Shown: positions 9,915 to 22,048 of the stretch, in pieces
How the letters are laid out: every line of letters starts with the position of its first letter
Numbering within the stretch: position 1 is the first letter of the stretch
Assembly (NCBI GenBank): GCA_948567375.1
Contig: OX419755.1
Coordinates: 58,167,945-58,231,944 of the forward strand
Direction of reading: 5' to 3'
DNA length: 64,000 nt
From: Lunularia cruciata
Lineage: Eukaryota > Streptophyta > Marchantiopsida > Lunulariales > Lunulariaceae
The notes under the pieces: generated by a model
What the model was told of the DNA's origin: nothing
What the model saw: the letters and a program-made list of their open reading frames with translations, nothing else
Database searches by the model: none
Made by a program: the position numbers and the translations under genes

Positions 9915-12900
9915 TTACTGATCTATGTCATAAACCTCTATGGTCTTGTACTTCTGGGAGACTAATTCTGCCTGTACCTTCCTTGCGGTGTCCGTAGCAC
10001 AACCTACCAAAATGAGAATTGAGGTTCCAGCAAATCCTCGGAAAGCAGTCAGATGAGTGACTCCTTCTACTAAAGCAGGGGCTGCTGCCATTAGACCGAG
10101 GAAAGCAGATCCCAACACAGAGATTCGTCCGAGTACCTGGGTAGATGACGAAGTCACGAAGTTGTTATTATATGGTGAAATGGAAAGTTTGCGTTCTAAG
10201 GGTAACCGACATGAACAAGAAATATTTACAGTTGCATCAAATGTGCAGAATTTGTCAGAATTCAACCAGAACAATCAAAGACTGACATTTTCGATATAAG
10301 TAGCGGTAGCTTTTCCAGGTCGAATTGCAGGAACTGAAGCCCCTTGTCGCTTCAGCTGGTCACTCAGATCAGCAGGGTCTAACTGTAAGAATGTGTAGAA
10401 ATAGTTGAAAAACCCAATTAACAGAACGTTGGTTGGGACATACCATGTACCTGCAAAAAATACAAACGCAGCTGAGCGGAGGTTGTGCAAGAAAAAACGG
10501 TTTCTTCAAAAGAATTAATTGGTTACAACAGGAACGGACTCTAGCGTACCTCCTGGATACAGCGCCACTGCTAAATTTTGCAATATTCCAAGGCCAGTAA
10601 ACTTCGCTACCGATGCAGGAAGTTGAAGCAATGAAGTCGAGAAAATAATGGGCATGACCCCGGTGCTGTTAACCTGCAAAATAACTTCTGTAAGCTATGT
10701 GCAAAAGACACCGTATATCACAATAGCCTGCCGTACATGCCGATCAACGACTTCACTACGTGTGTAAGTACGAGATTGGTTCAAACCTCGAACGGTAGAT
10801 ATGCTGCTTTGCGAAGTCCTCGAGCACTGTATCTGGAGGCATAGTTGATGGGAATCTTCCTTTCTGCTTCCTGTGTGTTGAATATGTGTTAGTCTTTACA
10901 GGGCCGAAGAGACCTCATTATGGTGGCCAAGTGCTTTGGTGAAAATAATGTCCATACCTGCACGTACACGATTCCGAGGACCAAGAAGAAGAAGCCAGCA
11001 ACGATGCCCCCAAGCCCAGCATAGTTTTGTTCACTTAATCCTTGAGCAACTGTCCGTCCTATCGATGCCGGCAGGTAAGAAACAATGTTTTTGAAAATCA
11101 GGAGGGAAGTGCCGTTGCCCAATTTGTAGTCGGTAATCTTTTCACCGATGTACATTGTGGCCGTTGCTCCGAGAACTAGAGCTGCAACAGATCCTCCGGC
11201 CCACTCCACACTAAATTCAGTAGCATATGGCCTAATTAACGATACCTGCCCAATTGCCTGCAAAGGTAAAGTGCGCTGTATTCAGCAGCAATTGGAAACT
11301 GGCATTCATATATACTGATATCCACATACTCAAATCTTATACTTAGACCATGGATTCCCGGAGTTCAACTTTCATAGTATTCCTCAGAATCTGCTGGAAT
11401 ATGACAGAGATATCCTTGCTCCTCTCTATGTTCTATCCTTAACTGTAAACTCATGCAGGTTAACTCATGGTAGCTAGAAACGTCTCTACCTTTGTCTTTG
11501 GATAACTTGTGTTTCCCATGAACTTGGAAGTTCTGCCATAGAGATTTGGGTTCTACAGACATGACATCTTCTCTTTAGCAACTGAAATAAAACGAAATAA
11601 CTCGATAATCATTATAAGCAGCTGTGTCAAAAGAACCAGAGACGTACAAACAGTCTCATTTGATGTTCTTTAAGAGGGGGGACTAACCTGAACAATAGCG
11701 AAGCCAACAGATGCATATTTTGTATACTGCTTGACTTTCTTACGTCCAGCTTCACCCTCTTTCTTCTGTAATTCTTGAAGTTTCGGAAACACGGTGCCCA
11801 GTAACTGGAAGACGATTTGAGCATTGATAAATGGAACAATCCCCAAAGAGCAGATTCCCAATCGTCCAATACCACCTCCCGAGAAAGAATCAAGTGTTCC
11901 TAGAATGCTGTTTGTATCCAAGCTACCAGCAAAGGCTTCTCTTTTACTCCAGCCAAGGGAATGTACGTCCCAACTCGGGACAGTACCAGTAAACCGAGCA
12001 CTTTCAGAAACTTCTCCGGGAGATTGCCTTTAAAAAAATCGCCAAAATCTATGGAGCTATCCTCGATAGACGCTGGTAAATACCCACCAGCACATATTAG
12101 TCGTCTTCATCCAGTCTGTAAAATGTTAGTATTATCAGGACTGCAAAGATTAAGACACAAGAAGTTTCTACGACGGTAACTATCGCCTCAAGAAGCTACA
12201 ACATTATTTGATTGTTATGGATGTCTCTTGCTCACAGAAGCGAGGTTGCTCCTAACCTAACCTCTTGGCAAATTTACGAACACGATGTGTTTCCAGCTGA
12301 ACGGGACAAGCTGTCAATGCCGCTGGAACTATCGACACAAGATATACCACTACAATTCGATGGAACTGGTCCCTGCCTTTCTCACAACTGAAAACTGGGG
12401 AAGGAGCAAATGCGTACTGTTAATCGGACCAAGTGGTCACAGAGACATCAGAAGAAGAATAGTACCTGCAGAACCTTTGCCGGAAGGCCCTGATTTCGAA
12501 GGCCTCCCTCCTGATGCAGCCATCACAGCTGACGCCATAGACTCCCATTGCGCTTGAATCCCTGTCGCGGCTGTCTCCCCGAGCTCAAGGGGGTCGAATT
12601 CCCAGTCGTTTGACTGCTCCACCTGGCTGCACAGAACCAGAATGATAAGATATTCGGCTAACCAAAATCAATCCCTGCTTTACAAACAGGTCCAAGGTTT
12701 CCTACAAGATGTCCCCAATACAGACCCCATACATGAGCTACATAAATTCCTGAAAGAAGTATCTAACCCGGAATCAACTTATGAGCTGCATCGAATTTGT
12801 GAAATAAATATCTGACAGACTTAGCACATAAGCTGATCAGAGTCCTGTAAAATATCTCTGACAAAGACTCAATACTTGAGCTACATCCAGAGACTCCATG

Positions 12901-13198
12901 ATTTAGTGACAGAGTCACAAAGCCCTATCATCAGACTTGAACTCGAAAATTCACGTCAATAACCTGGGCCACACCACAGTCCTCTGCCCAGAAAGACGCC
13001 CTTGCCTCCAGGGCTGGCAAGAGTACACCTCGCTCCAGCAGCCGCCACTCTTCCACGAGGCGCCACGCCATTTTTAACATGAATTCTGTTCTTGACCAGC
13101 CAATTGGCACTCCCCACCAGTGAACTTCTGCATGATCTCCCTATGGCCGACGCCTGGGAGACAACCAGGCTCGGGGTCGACGCCATTACCATCATCAC
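9915..13198 (-). pseudogene. SCY1: Plastid SecY (SCY1) gene, broken copy in X1
   Basis: All eight exons of the intact gene at 46041-49311 are present. On the minus strand they are 13198-12964, 12626-12466, 12072-11688, 11257-10958, 10870-10787, 10673-10550, 10450-10287 and 10136-9915. Three changes speak against function. Exon 1 is 235 bases instead of 230, because of a 5-base insertion near 12971-12975 that shifts the frame before exon 2. Exon 3 is 385 instead of 386 bases, because one base is lost near 11943 in the 'VNREAF' stretch. The donor after exon 7 reads GTCAGT where the other copy has GTGAGT. Exon 4 also has K in 'LLIFKNIVSYLP' where the intact copy has T, as is usual in the family. 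The remaining sequence is highly conserved, so the inactivation is recent. A transcript with rescued splicing cannot be excluded from DNA alone. Confidence 0.88.
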
Positions 13199-13604
13199 AA
13201 CAAATTACACTATCGATAGGCAATTTGAACTCAAGAAAACTGGAACTCGAGGTTACCAGACCTTCCTCACTATGGATTGAGTTCGATAAATCCGACTTGT
13301 GGAAGCTAGCACTGAGAAGTGCATCACGAGGCGATTCTGCTCAAGAGGACCATATCCATAAACACGTGTAACATATCTGTCTTCCGGTAAGACGGTCATC
13401 TCTGTTATGGAATCAACGGGGAAATCTGCACGTCCTTACCGCTTAATGCCGGGTACGGCGCTTCCGCACGTTCCCATCGTCCGACGTAGTTGTCTTCCTT
13501 AGGTTCATCCGTCGTCCAACGATTCCCGGCGACCGAGGACTTCACGGTTGCAAATTTCGGTCGACGGAGTTGTTCCCCTCCGCAGAGAGTAGAACAGTTT
13601 TAGA

Positions 13605-13614
13605 ACGGATATAA
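13605..13614. repeat. Target-site duplication, left copy
   Basis: ACGGATATAA. It is repeated at 16988-16997 on the far side of the retrotransposon and is present once at 49718-49727 in X2. Confidence 0.9.
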
Positions 13615-16600
13615 CGAAAAAAGGCGACCGCGTAGGAAAAATGAAGGATGGGAACACCCCATCAAGCCGTACAAGGGAGAGACAAAAAAGGTAACATGGG
13701 GCTAAGCCCCAATAGAGTCTGTATGAGAAATCTGCCCTACCGCACCTAAGATATCCGAGCTATGCAAGTCGTACGGTCTACACACAACTGGAGCATCCGA
13801 AGAAACATCACCTAATGTGATTGCTCTCCTATGGATTGCACCAGCCACTGCCCTCTGTAGAGCAATGGATACACGTTGTCTAAAGTAAGCTACAAAGTAT
13901 GAGAGTGAGAGTGGTACCCCTTGCCGCCTAACATGATAAGCCCTCGCGCACTCCCTGACAAATGTGTCAAATGCCGTGTCCATCGCTCCATATAACTCCA
14001 AGGCTAGAGGAACAAAGCGGTGACCTCGTTGCATGCCCCTGTACTTGGAGACCTTGCGACCTGCTGCTGCACTCGCCGCCCATCCAGGGGGATGGGTAAT
14101 CACTCCCTCTGAAACTGTATCTCGTGTAGGGTCCGTCACCACGACATCCGCTACTGTCACCTGATCATCTCGGACCAAGTATAAGTCTGCCCTGACACGT
14201 GTCGTCTGCAACGCATACGAACGCTCCCTCCAAGCCAAGTATCCACTCTCTCGTGCCATAGCAAACACTATGTCTCTAATGGCATCATGGGTAGCTATCC
14301 TCTGTCCTCCAAAAGGACACCGTGTCATGTGGACCGCCGCTGCATCTAGTGTAGAACCACACTCACAAGTGAGTAGTGAAGATGCAGATGGGTGGACCAA
14401 ACCTAGACGAAACCTCATCGCTGTAGAGAAAGTAGCCGGTGCGAGTCGGAAAGCCCTAATGCATGGTCGAGCTAGGATCCACGAGCCTGCACCCTTGCCG
14501 GAGCAAGAGCGTAGACGTGCTCTAGTAGCCTGAGGAATGGACGAGTCAACTAAGAGAGAATGTAGCGTATGCTCACATTGTCGCTCCATCAAGGAAGACT
14601 GTAGACCTCTAGTCCAATCTGACGATAGTGAAGCAAACGGTGGAAAACCCTCTCGTGCTCGTGAAGATAGACTATCTCTCGTCTGCCGCAATAACACCTG
14701 GAGAGAAAAGGATCCTCCCTCCACCTCTGTCACATAAGTCTCCAAAACCGGCCTATCAGCAACCACAAAACGAGATGCAAGTAGGGGTGCCGAGAGAGCC
14801 CAACTACCCAAAAATGCTATAGGTGCCATCTCCTCCATAGAAAGCAAGCCAACCCCACCACATGAGATCGGTAGAGCCGTCTGTCTACGTGCCAAATCCC
14901 CTGTCACACACTCAAAAGTCCCTGGTCCAATAATATCACCAAAGACTCCCATAATCCTCCTATCAAATGCTCTCAGACGTGATAGGAAGGACGATGAGGG
15001 GGGAACTGTACGGATGAGGTAGGATGGTCGACGAGCAATACTGGAAGAGAGTATACCAAATGCCACCTGCGGATCTCCTAGTAATGGAAGGTCATCCACA
15101 TGGAGAACATCCTCTACAAGAGCAGCGTCCAAGAAGCGTGTGACAAAATCCTCCGATCCTACTGGCACTCCAAGAACACGAAGTCCCTCTGTGGATGTGA
15201 TACACCCCTCTGGAAGCTCAAGGTGGGGAGGGATACCTAAAGGGGACCATGCCCTACACTTTGACACCTTGACTCTCAAGCCTACTAGATGTAGCTTGGT
15301 AGTCAAGTAGTCAAAGGCCTGCCTAATCTGATCTACAGGGCCTACGATGTGTGTATCATCTGCCAAGGATGGAAATACACAACCTGGCATGGCCAAAGTA
15401 GTAGACAGGAGAGCTCTAAAGTGAGCCATGGCAAATAAGGGCCCCCCCAAAGGATCTCCCTGACGTGTACCAACAGCTGACTCCAAGACGGTGACTCCCT
15501 CCTGTGAACCACCATGCTGGTAGTAAAGGGAAGCAGGAGAGCCATAAAAAGACCGCACAAAAGGAATGAGACTCGCCAGGGATCCACTAGCCTCCCTAAG
15601 CTCTCTAAAGATGGATGCACGTGAGACGCTATTAAAAGCGTTCTCAACGTCCACCTGTAGGACGACCCACTCCGGATGGATATCTAGGAGTGCTCTAATG
15701 CCTAGAGATATAGCCTCACATCCTCCAGGTGTAGCTACTCCAAACTGATGTGGACTAAGGTGCTGTCGAAAGTGAGAACGATGCTGAAGGACAATGGTAC
15801 GACTGACCAAACGCAAAAAGATCTCTCCAATAGCGATCGGTCTAATGCCTCCCGTGTCCTTCTCGATCGCGAGAAGTCGACTAGCACCTAAGACCCGACT
15901 AACAGACATAGGAATATCTCCTCTCGCTACTGCTGCAGCCACCTGAAACAACTCAGTAAAACCACTAGAAGGATCATCTGCCTGGAAGCAATCTCTAAGG
16001 TGCTCATAAACCATCCCTGACAAGCCTCCTGAGGAAAGGCGAGGGGCAGTGCACAATGCTTGTGCAAATAGCGACCTATCAAGACATAAAGGCTGCTCAG
16101 GCTGATAATCTAAGACCTCTAGTGGTAGTCCCTCTACTGCTATAGGATGCAATGAGCGTAGGGAAGAGATGGTCTCATCAGTAGGACTCGCTATAGACAG
16201 AGGGTGTAGCGCTCGTGCTGCTCTACTAAACTCTCCCGCCTGACCCAATGTCCTACATCGTCGTAATCGAGTGGAATCTATGGTATCCTATGGCGATGTT
16301 TGTCTCCTAAATCGTCTAGCCCTAACAGACTCCTCCTGAAGGGCTGCCCAATCCCCCGCTCGGAATCGACGAAATCTAGCCGCCACCTCTCTATGCCCCG
16401 CACGTCCCCCTCTAGCATAACGAAGACACCATCGAGGGAGTAGGAGGAATAGGAACCACGCTAACTCGTCCAAGGGATCACGTGCCAAACGATCCAATGG
16501 TAGGCGAAAAGCCTGTCTAGCCTCATCATGGAGTGTGCGGGGTAGCCTATGGAATAGACGTGGACATGGAAAACTAGTCTCAAATAACCCCAAAATGCAA

Positions 16601-16987
16601 CCCGCCTGAGAAGCTAACCACTCCCACGACTCGATCGGTATCCCTGGAACGATCAACGAAGGTATAGAAGAAGCGTGCGTAATCCCGAGTGTCACTGCTG
16701 TCGATGTGGTCGCTTGTCTCACGTGGGCATCCCAAGTGGTCCAATCATAGTCCTTGTCCATCCTTCCCACATGGGTCTTTACCCCTTGCGAGGTAAAGCG
16801 TCGGTGACACACCGGGCATGGTGTATCCCGACCCGCTCTAGGCGACCCCACATGGGAAGGTGTAGCCATGGCTAGCACAAGAATAATGATAGTAACACAT
16901 GATACTCCTCTCCATATCTCCCCATATCTGCAAAACTACAACCCCTCACATCCCAACTCACATAAGAAAACAATCTCTCTCACAACC
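13615..16987 (-). mobile_element. Full-length R2-like non-LTR retrotransposon (3373 bp)
   Basis: The ends are fixed by comparison with the uninterrupted copy at 49718-49727 and by the flanking ACGGATATAA direct repeats. On the minus strand the element has a 5' leader of about 118 bases, one long ORF (16869-13702), a small hairpin at the stop codon ('ggggcttagcccc'), and a 3' tail of about 85 bases ending 'tacgcggtcgcctttttt'. There is no poly(A) tail, in line with elements that use a restriction-like endonuclease rather than an AP endonuclease. At least a dozen shorter copies of the 3' end lie elsewhere in the window. Confidence 0.9.
13702..16869 (-). pseudogene. Retrotransposon ORF: zinc finger, reverse transcriptase, restriction-like endonuclease
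   Basis: One frame of 1055 codons is interrupted by a single TAG at 16290-16288 (codon 194). The related copy at 38535-41885 has CAA at this point, so the ORF was one protein. The N-terminus has a 'CPVC...KTH' zinc-finger-like motif. In the 848-residue part after the stop, the reverse transcriptase shows motif A 'LQVDVENAFNSV' (Asp about residue 200), motif B 'TRQGDPLGGPLF' (about 261-272) and the catalytic 'LADDTH' (about 295-300). A 'CEC...VHMTRC' CCHC motif follows at about 628-644. Then comes a PD-(D/E)XK-like block with 'RADLYLV', 'VADVVVTDP' and 'KVSKYRG', as in the endonuclease of R2, CRE and NeSL-type elements. The order finger-RT-CCHC-endonuclease fits this group. I cannot place it in a named clade. 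With one nonsense codon it cannot make a full protein, but it is otherwise intact. Confidence 0.85.
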
Positions 16988-16997
16988 ACGGATATAA
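16988..16997. repeat. Target-site duplication, right copy
   Basis: ACGGATATAA, identical to 13605-13614. The surrounding target 'ggatataatatatcc' is nearly palindromic. Confidence 0.9.
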
Positions 16998-19228
16998 TAT
17001 ATCCTTTGTTCTTAACCATGAGTGGATTTGCTATTTTCACCACCTCTTTTGCTATTTCCACCATGCCCTGTATATCAATCGACCTTAAACTAGTCTCCGC
17101 GCGCGGGGGTTTGGGGTTAAATGTGATACAAATAATTAAAAGTCTGGTGGAAATAGCGATTCCGTAATATTTACCACGAGCCGGAGTAAAGTGTATTTTG
17201 CTTTGAATAGTGGATTCTATAAAGGGTTGAATGCGAAATTGGTTGAATTCGAAATTTATATTTAGCGAATTTGTGCTCTGACCTTATGTTATACTAAGCT
17301 CCTTGCGTAAATTTCGGACTAAATACAACGATTATGTGAATCTCTACACGGGCAAAAAATGTAGTAAGGCGATCTTTTGGATTATACTTTAATAAAAGGC
17401 TTGGCTTACCGTAGTGCCAAATCCAGTGTAATCCATTTGTTCTATCGGGTGAAAAAAAAATTCTATCTTTTAAATAACAATATAATCTCATATAAGTCAT
17501 TTATGGTCATAAAAGTAATTAAAAAATCATTCATTTATTCAAAAAAACAAGTTTTATCCGCTTTTTTAGTACGTGTTAGATACCACAATTATATTGTAGC
17601 TAAATCAAAATATACATTAGAGTGGACGTGCCTCATACAATAACTCAATAAATTTTTCAGTTTTAAGTAATTTAAAAACATCATGAATTGATAAGTATTT
17701 AACTATATACATATAGGAAACTCAACCATGTCGTTATTTTACAGTTTTAAGTAATTTAAAAACATCATGAATTGATAAGTATTTAACTATATACATATAG
17801 GAAACTCAACCATGTCGTTATTTTACTTAAGCGACGTCGTTCTCACATTGAAAAAGGATTTAAAATGGGGTAAATTTGTTTATTTGGATAGTTACATGTC
17901 ATTGGTTAAATTTTCACGTTAATTTTTGTCAATGTAGATAATTTTATTTATCCATTAAAGCGTATTAAATTACAGAATATATAAAAAAAATAGTGTTAGT
18001 GTGAAGATCTGAAAACTAAATCGTCCACTGATGAGAAATATAAATTAGAGAAATTGGTAGTTGTCATGTAATAAGGCTACAACCCTTAAATAAATATACT
18101 TCAGTGATATTATTTGATAGAATATACTTTTGGAGATTTTGGAACGTGATCATAGTTCAACTGTTCATAACTTTAGCAAGAGGATTGTAATAGGGAGAGT
18201 ATTTAAATATAATTGATCTTTCTAATTGTTAGCTCTTAGAGCACCTCAAACTAGTAATAATAGAAAATCAATGAAAAATGAAAAATGTTCTACTTTTTAA
18301 TACTAATAATTTTTAACTGAAACTTTTCAATGCTGTGATGATATTATAGTAAGTGTCAAATCCTTTTAGTATAGGGTTTAATAATTAATTTTCTCGTCAC
18401 TAATGAACTTCTTGTTGAAATTAAAATTGATAGAAAAAATTAATCTAAGTAGTATTATTTGGTTCTTCCTCGAAATGTCTCTTTTAGTAGGCAGAGTTTA
18501 AGTAAATAATTTTAGCTACTAAATCATGGTTAAATGATTTATCAACTAATTAATGATGAGTATTATAATAGTAATTGAAAAGTTCACTTTTCCCATAGTG
18601 GAGTTTTTGGATGAGTCAGCGATGATAAACAAAGTTTCGGTAGACCTCACTTCAAGTAGCAAAAGAAGAAGGCACACTTCCATTAGTTTATATTACCTCA
18701 CTTATTTCCTAGCAATGTAACTATACACACAATCCTCTTGTACAAAATCAAGGTTCAAAATGTAGAATAACTTGCCAATAACAAAGGTGCATAGAAATTA
18801 CTATAGTTTATAAATTATTTCTGTAATTTATGAAATATCTGGTCAAATTTTAATATATAATTCTTATGGGATACAATTTTTTAGAGAGTCAAAAACTTTC
18901 AAGGTTTCTTTGACCGCTACGGGGAGTACTTAATTAAGAAACTTTTAGAGAAAAAGAATGATAGAAAAACCAATTTTTTAAGAAGACACGTTTATAGTGT
19001 ATTAATTCGTAGACTCTTTTATCCTACAAATTATTGAAAGTGTTCAAGTATTTTATTTTTTAGAGTTATATGTATAAATGTGTAAATATTACAGTAAAAT
19101 AAACATAAATATCAGTAAACAAGTAAAATTTAAAAAATTTAAATGAATATTATTAATGATTACATAATGAATTTACTAAAATGCTAACTTCACCAGTTAA
19201 CAAATCCATATTCCCTTTAATGCAGGAT
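16998..19228. other. AT-rich stretch without a recognisable gene (X1)
   Basis: It is repeated at 49728-51879 with high identity. Only short open frames occur. A plus-strand frame at 17377-17643 has a basic, slightly ribosomal-protein-like look but no match I can name. It is shared by both copies with small differences, and I do not call it a gene. Confidence 0.55.
17658..17825. repeat. 84-bp tandem duplication, X1 only
   Basis: The unit 'cagttttaagtaatttaaaa...gtcgttatttta' is present twice (17658 and 17742) with no visible difference. X2 at about 50385-50470 has one unit. Confidence 0.9.
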
Positions 19229-20030
19229 CTACTGCATATTAATTGATTCTGGTTTCATTTTCTCTTTTGTCGATATCAGGCAGGGCACGGGATGACGGTT
19301 AGTCGTATTGCAGCTGCAAAGTGCAGTGCCATCTTCCCAAACATATGATCTTGGATGTGGACTAATGAGATGACAGAGTCTGCGTATCTCTTGACCAAAC
19401 TCCTCCACATTTCTAACGTGCACTCTAGATGAGTCGTTTTGCAGCTGCAAAGTGCAATGCTATCCTCCCAAACATAGAATCTTGCGTAAGGATCAGGGTC
19501 TGCGCATCTTTAAGCACTTTGGGGCTTATAGAGAGGACGTTATGGATGTGGAGAAGTTGGTCAAGAGATGCGCAGACCAACTTCTCAACACATGTAATGT
19601 CCCCTCTATAAACAGGAAAATGCAACTCGGTGAAACAGCTTCCCCGCCCGCTGTTGCTCCTTTGGCTCGGCCAGAATATCAGTATGTCCCCGGGAAGCAG
19701 CCAAGTGCAATGGAGTCAATCCGCCTGCGGTCCTCGGCGTCTGGAGAATCCTGGGCCTTCTTCCCTCAATGGCCTTCACATCGCCAGTAAGGCAGCAGGG
19801 TGCAAAAGCTTGAGTTTGAGTGTCGTCATGACCAATTCTGAACGGTTTACATCGCTCAACAACTCCGAGTTGAGGTACCCTTCATACCAGCTTCTACCAT
19901 CAGCTCCCGGATGTTCGAATTCTTGATTCCACACTGGATCTAAGTACTTCAGCAAGTAAATCCATTCTGGGGAATGTCCACTCCGATCCACTAGCGCACA
20001 ATTTGCGGTATTTGTTGTCACAAACAACTA
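19229..20030 (-). pseudogene. Ankyrin-repeat gene remnant, X1
   Basis: Read on the minus strand, the sequence gives ankyrin-type helices in changing frames: 'GLSPLHLAASRGHTDIL' near 19660-19740, 'FGRIALHFAAAKRL' near 19430-19480 and 'FGKMALHFAAAIRL' near 19290-19350. The last two lie in similar contexts and look like an internal duplication. Frames change between motifs. This could be decay or unrecognised introns, but in-frame stops close to the motifs make decay likelier. The same motifs occur at 51880-52670. The upstream part of the gene is cut off in this copy at about 21617, where the duplicated unit ends. Confidence 0.6.
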
Positions 20031-21617
20031 TGCACAAGCAGTGCTAGCTTCAATGCTTTTCGTTAGTGATACTAGGTCTCATATTTTGAATTTCAATCTC
20101 TGCATATATAGCATCAGAAATTCGTACTCAGTTTACGTCTTATTTACGCTGAAACAGGGCATACATCCACTTGCTATAGTAAAGACCAACTACCAAATCT
20201 GTTCGAATATCTCCAATTTGCAGACCTTAATTCCTAACAGGTTGAGTTCTCAACCTGTTGATGGAATAAGTCTTCATCATGCTCCAAGTAGGCACACGGC
20301 TTCCACAGGTACAATTTGCGACGTTGTTCAACCCTCCAGATCTCAAGAAATTCTAGCAAACTCACTAGTAAAGTCATCTAGTCCGTTTGCAGATGATGCA
20401 GCGGTGAAGATACTCCTAACAAATGACCACGGGGCATCAGGTCCATGACTTTGAGCAACTTCTCCTCAGGTTCCGGTTGAATATACTTACGGTGGAAAGC
20501 TTATCTACAGTGTGTAGTGTGAAAACATTTTCATTTGTTGAAAGGGTTTCGTTCATAGTCCGAACAAACATACACGAAGATCAGGAAGGATAAAATCGAG
20601 ACATTTTGCACGGCAGAGGCTCGATGAGAACGGTGATATGTATATGATATGTAGACAGTTCAATTTAGTAGGAGCTGTAGTCCACACCTGTTAACTTTAG
20701 AACGGAGGACTATGTATCACAGCAATCCTTAGGTGCTCGCTTCGAGAACTCCTATTTCTTGCCGGATAACACTTGAATGGGCAAAAAGCAACAGTGAAGC
20801 AGCATGTTGAACAGCTTTACCACCCTAAATTTATTGTGACCGCAAGCACCACACGAATGTCATACGGACACAAGGTAAAACCAGCACAACCACAAGAAGT
20901 ACTGTGCACAACCAAACGCTCAAACTTGCAGATGGCAAGTTTCCGTAATTCTAAGCCATGGTGGCTAAGGCTTCCTTCCGAAACAGGATGAATAGTATTT
21001 AAGGCCAGGATAGCTCAAACTTGTTCAACTGTCAGGAGTTCCTATAAACCACCAGAGATCATGGCACGCCTAGTTGAAGATAGTCACCACAGTTATTTTC
21101 ATGATTATAAGAATTTTATCTCTTTGAAATTCAAGGAACTGAAAAGAGTTAAACTTTCGCCGTTGCAAATGGCTTAGGAACTGGAAAGAGATAAAATACT
21201 TGTGTCGCTGTCGCTTATAGTGGCATTGAAGCTCTTATGGTTACATAAGTACGTAACAGTCAGATCTCGTTCTCGTACATATTGACATCCGAACTGCCAG
21301 ATTTGCAGAGGCGAATTCCGTGATGACATTGGGTCCCAGGAAACAAATGACAAAAGATTCTGAAGATGTCTAAACTCAAACTCGTTTCCAGATGAGCCCT
21401 GCCTGTTTTAGTTATCTCAACTCCACATGTGTCCACAGAGGGGCGTCATGCCATGCCAAGAGAACGTTCCGAACTTGGAGTAAATGGCCCCTGAAGGAGT
21501 AAATGTCAAAGCCAAATTGGCACAAACCGTTACCTGGTCCAGCAATTTTACTTTGACATGTTCTCTTCTAGTGCCCATCAGAATTCCAAACGCTTTCATG
21601 ACTCCCATTGTACTAAT
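20031..21617. other. Rest of X1, probably inside the ankyrin gene remnant
   Basis: It aligns with about 52671-54267. On the minus strand near 21420-21600 a 'GMTPL' ankyrin-like start can be read. No continuous gene is visible. Similarity to X2 ends at 21617, after 'actcccattgtactaatg'. Confidence 0.5.
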
Positions 21618-22048
21618 GATTTTGTGTATAATTTTATAATATTATCTAGATTGAAAATATGTGTTAATTTATAATTGATTATAGAAAATTAGAAAATCTG
21701 GGAAGTATTTTTAAGATCATACATTTTTTATTAGAATTTATTTTTTGAAATATTATTGATTTATTTTGTAAACCATTTTGAGTATAAATAAAAGATTTAT
21801 TGCAATAGCAAAAATTCCCTTTTCAAAATTTTTTTAAGAGTAATTTGGTTGGAAAATACAAATTTTATTTTCTTTATGATTAAAAATGATTTTCTAACCA
21901 AGGAAATTCAGCCTTATTTGTCCCCTTGCATTTACAATCTAGAGGACTACTGCAATCTGGTCTACTTCGGGTTTTATAAGGGTGATGTAAAGATGTCTTG
22001 TACACATGATAGTTGTGCCAAAAAGTATAAGAAAATACAATTATAAGA
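21618..22048. other. AT-rich spacer at the X1/Y2 breakpoint
   Basis: This sequence has no counterpart at the end of X2. It separates the end of X1 from the start of similarity to Y1. No gene is seen apart from the first bases of the frame that runs into the MULE remnant. Confidence 0.5.

Noticed and set aside
9771..12557. Plus-strand open frames across the SecY exons
   Set aside because: They run antisense to conserved SecY coding exons and contain no domains. They follow from the codon composition of the true strand.
14270..15748. Plus-strand frames inside the retrotransposon
   Set aside because: They are shadows of the 848-codon minus-strand frame, which has RT and endonuclease motifs.
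17377..17643. Possible ribosomal-protein or organelle-derived ORF
   Set aside because: The frame is basic and AT-rich but I cannot align it to any plastid or mitochondrial protein, and it differs between X1 and X2 by small indels in homopolymers.
20041..20448. 135-codon plus-strand ORF
   Set aside because: The X2 copy is shortened and the region lies between antisense ankyrin motifs. No similarity is recognised.
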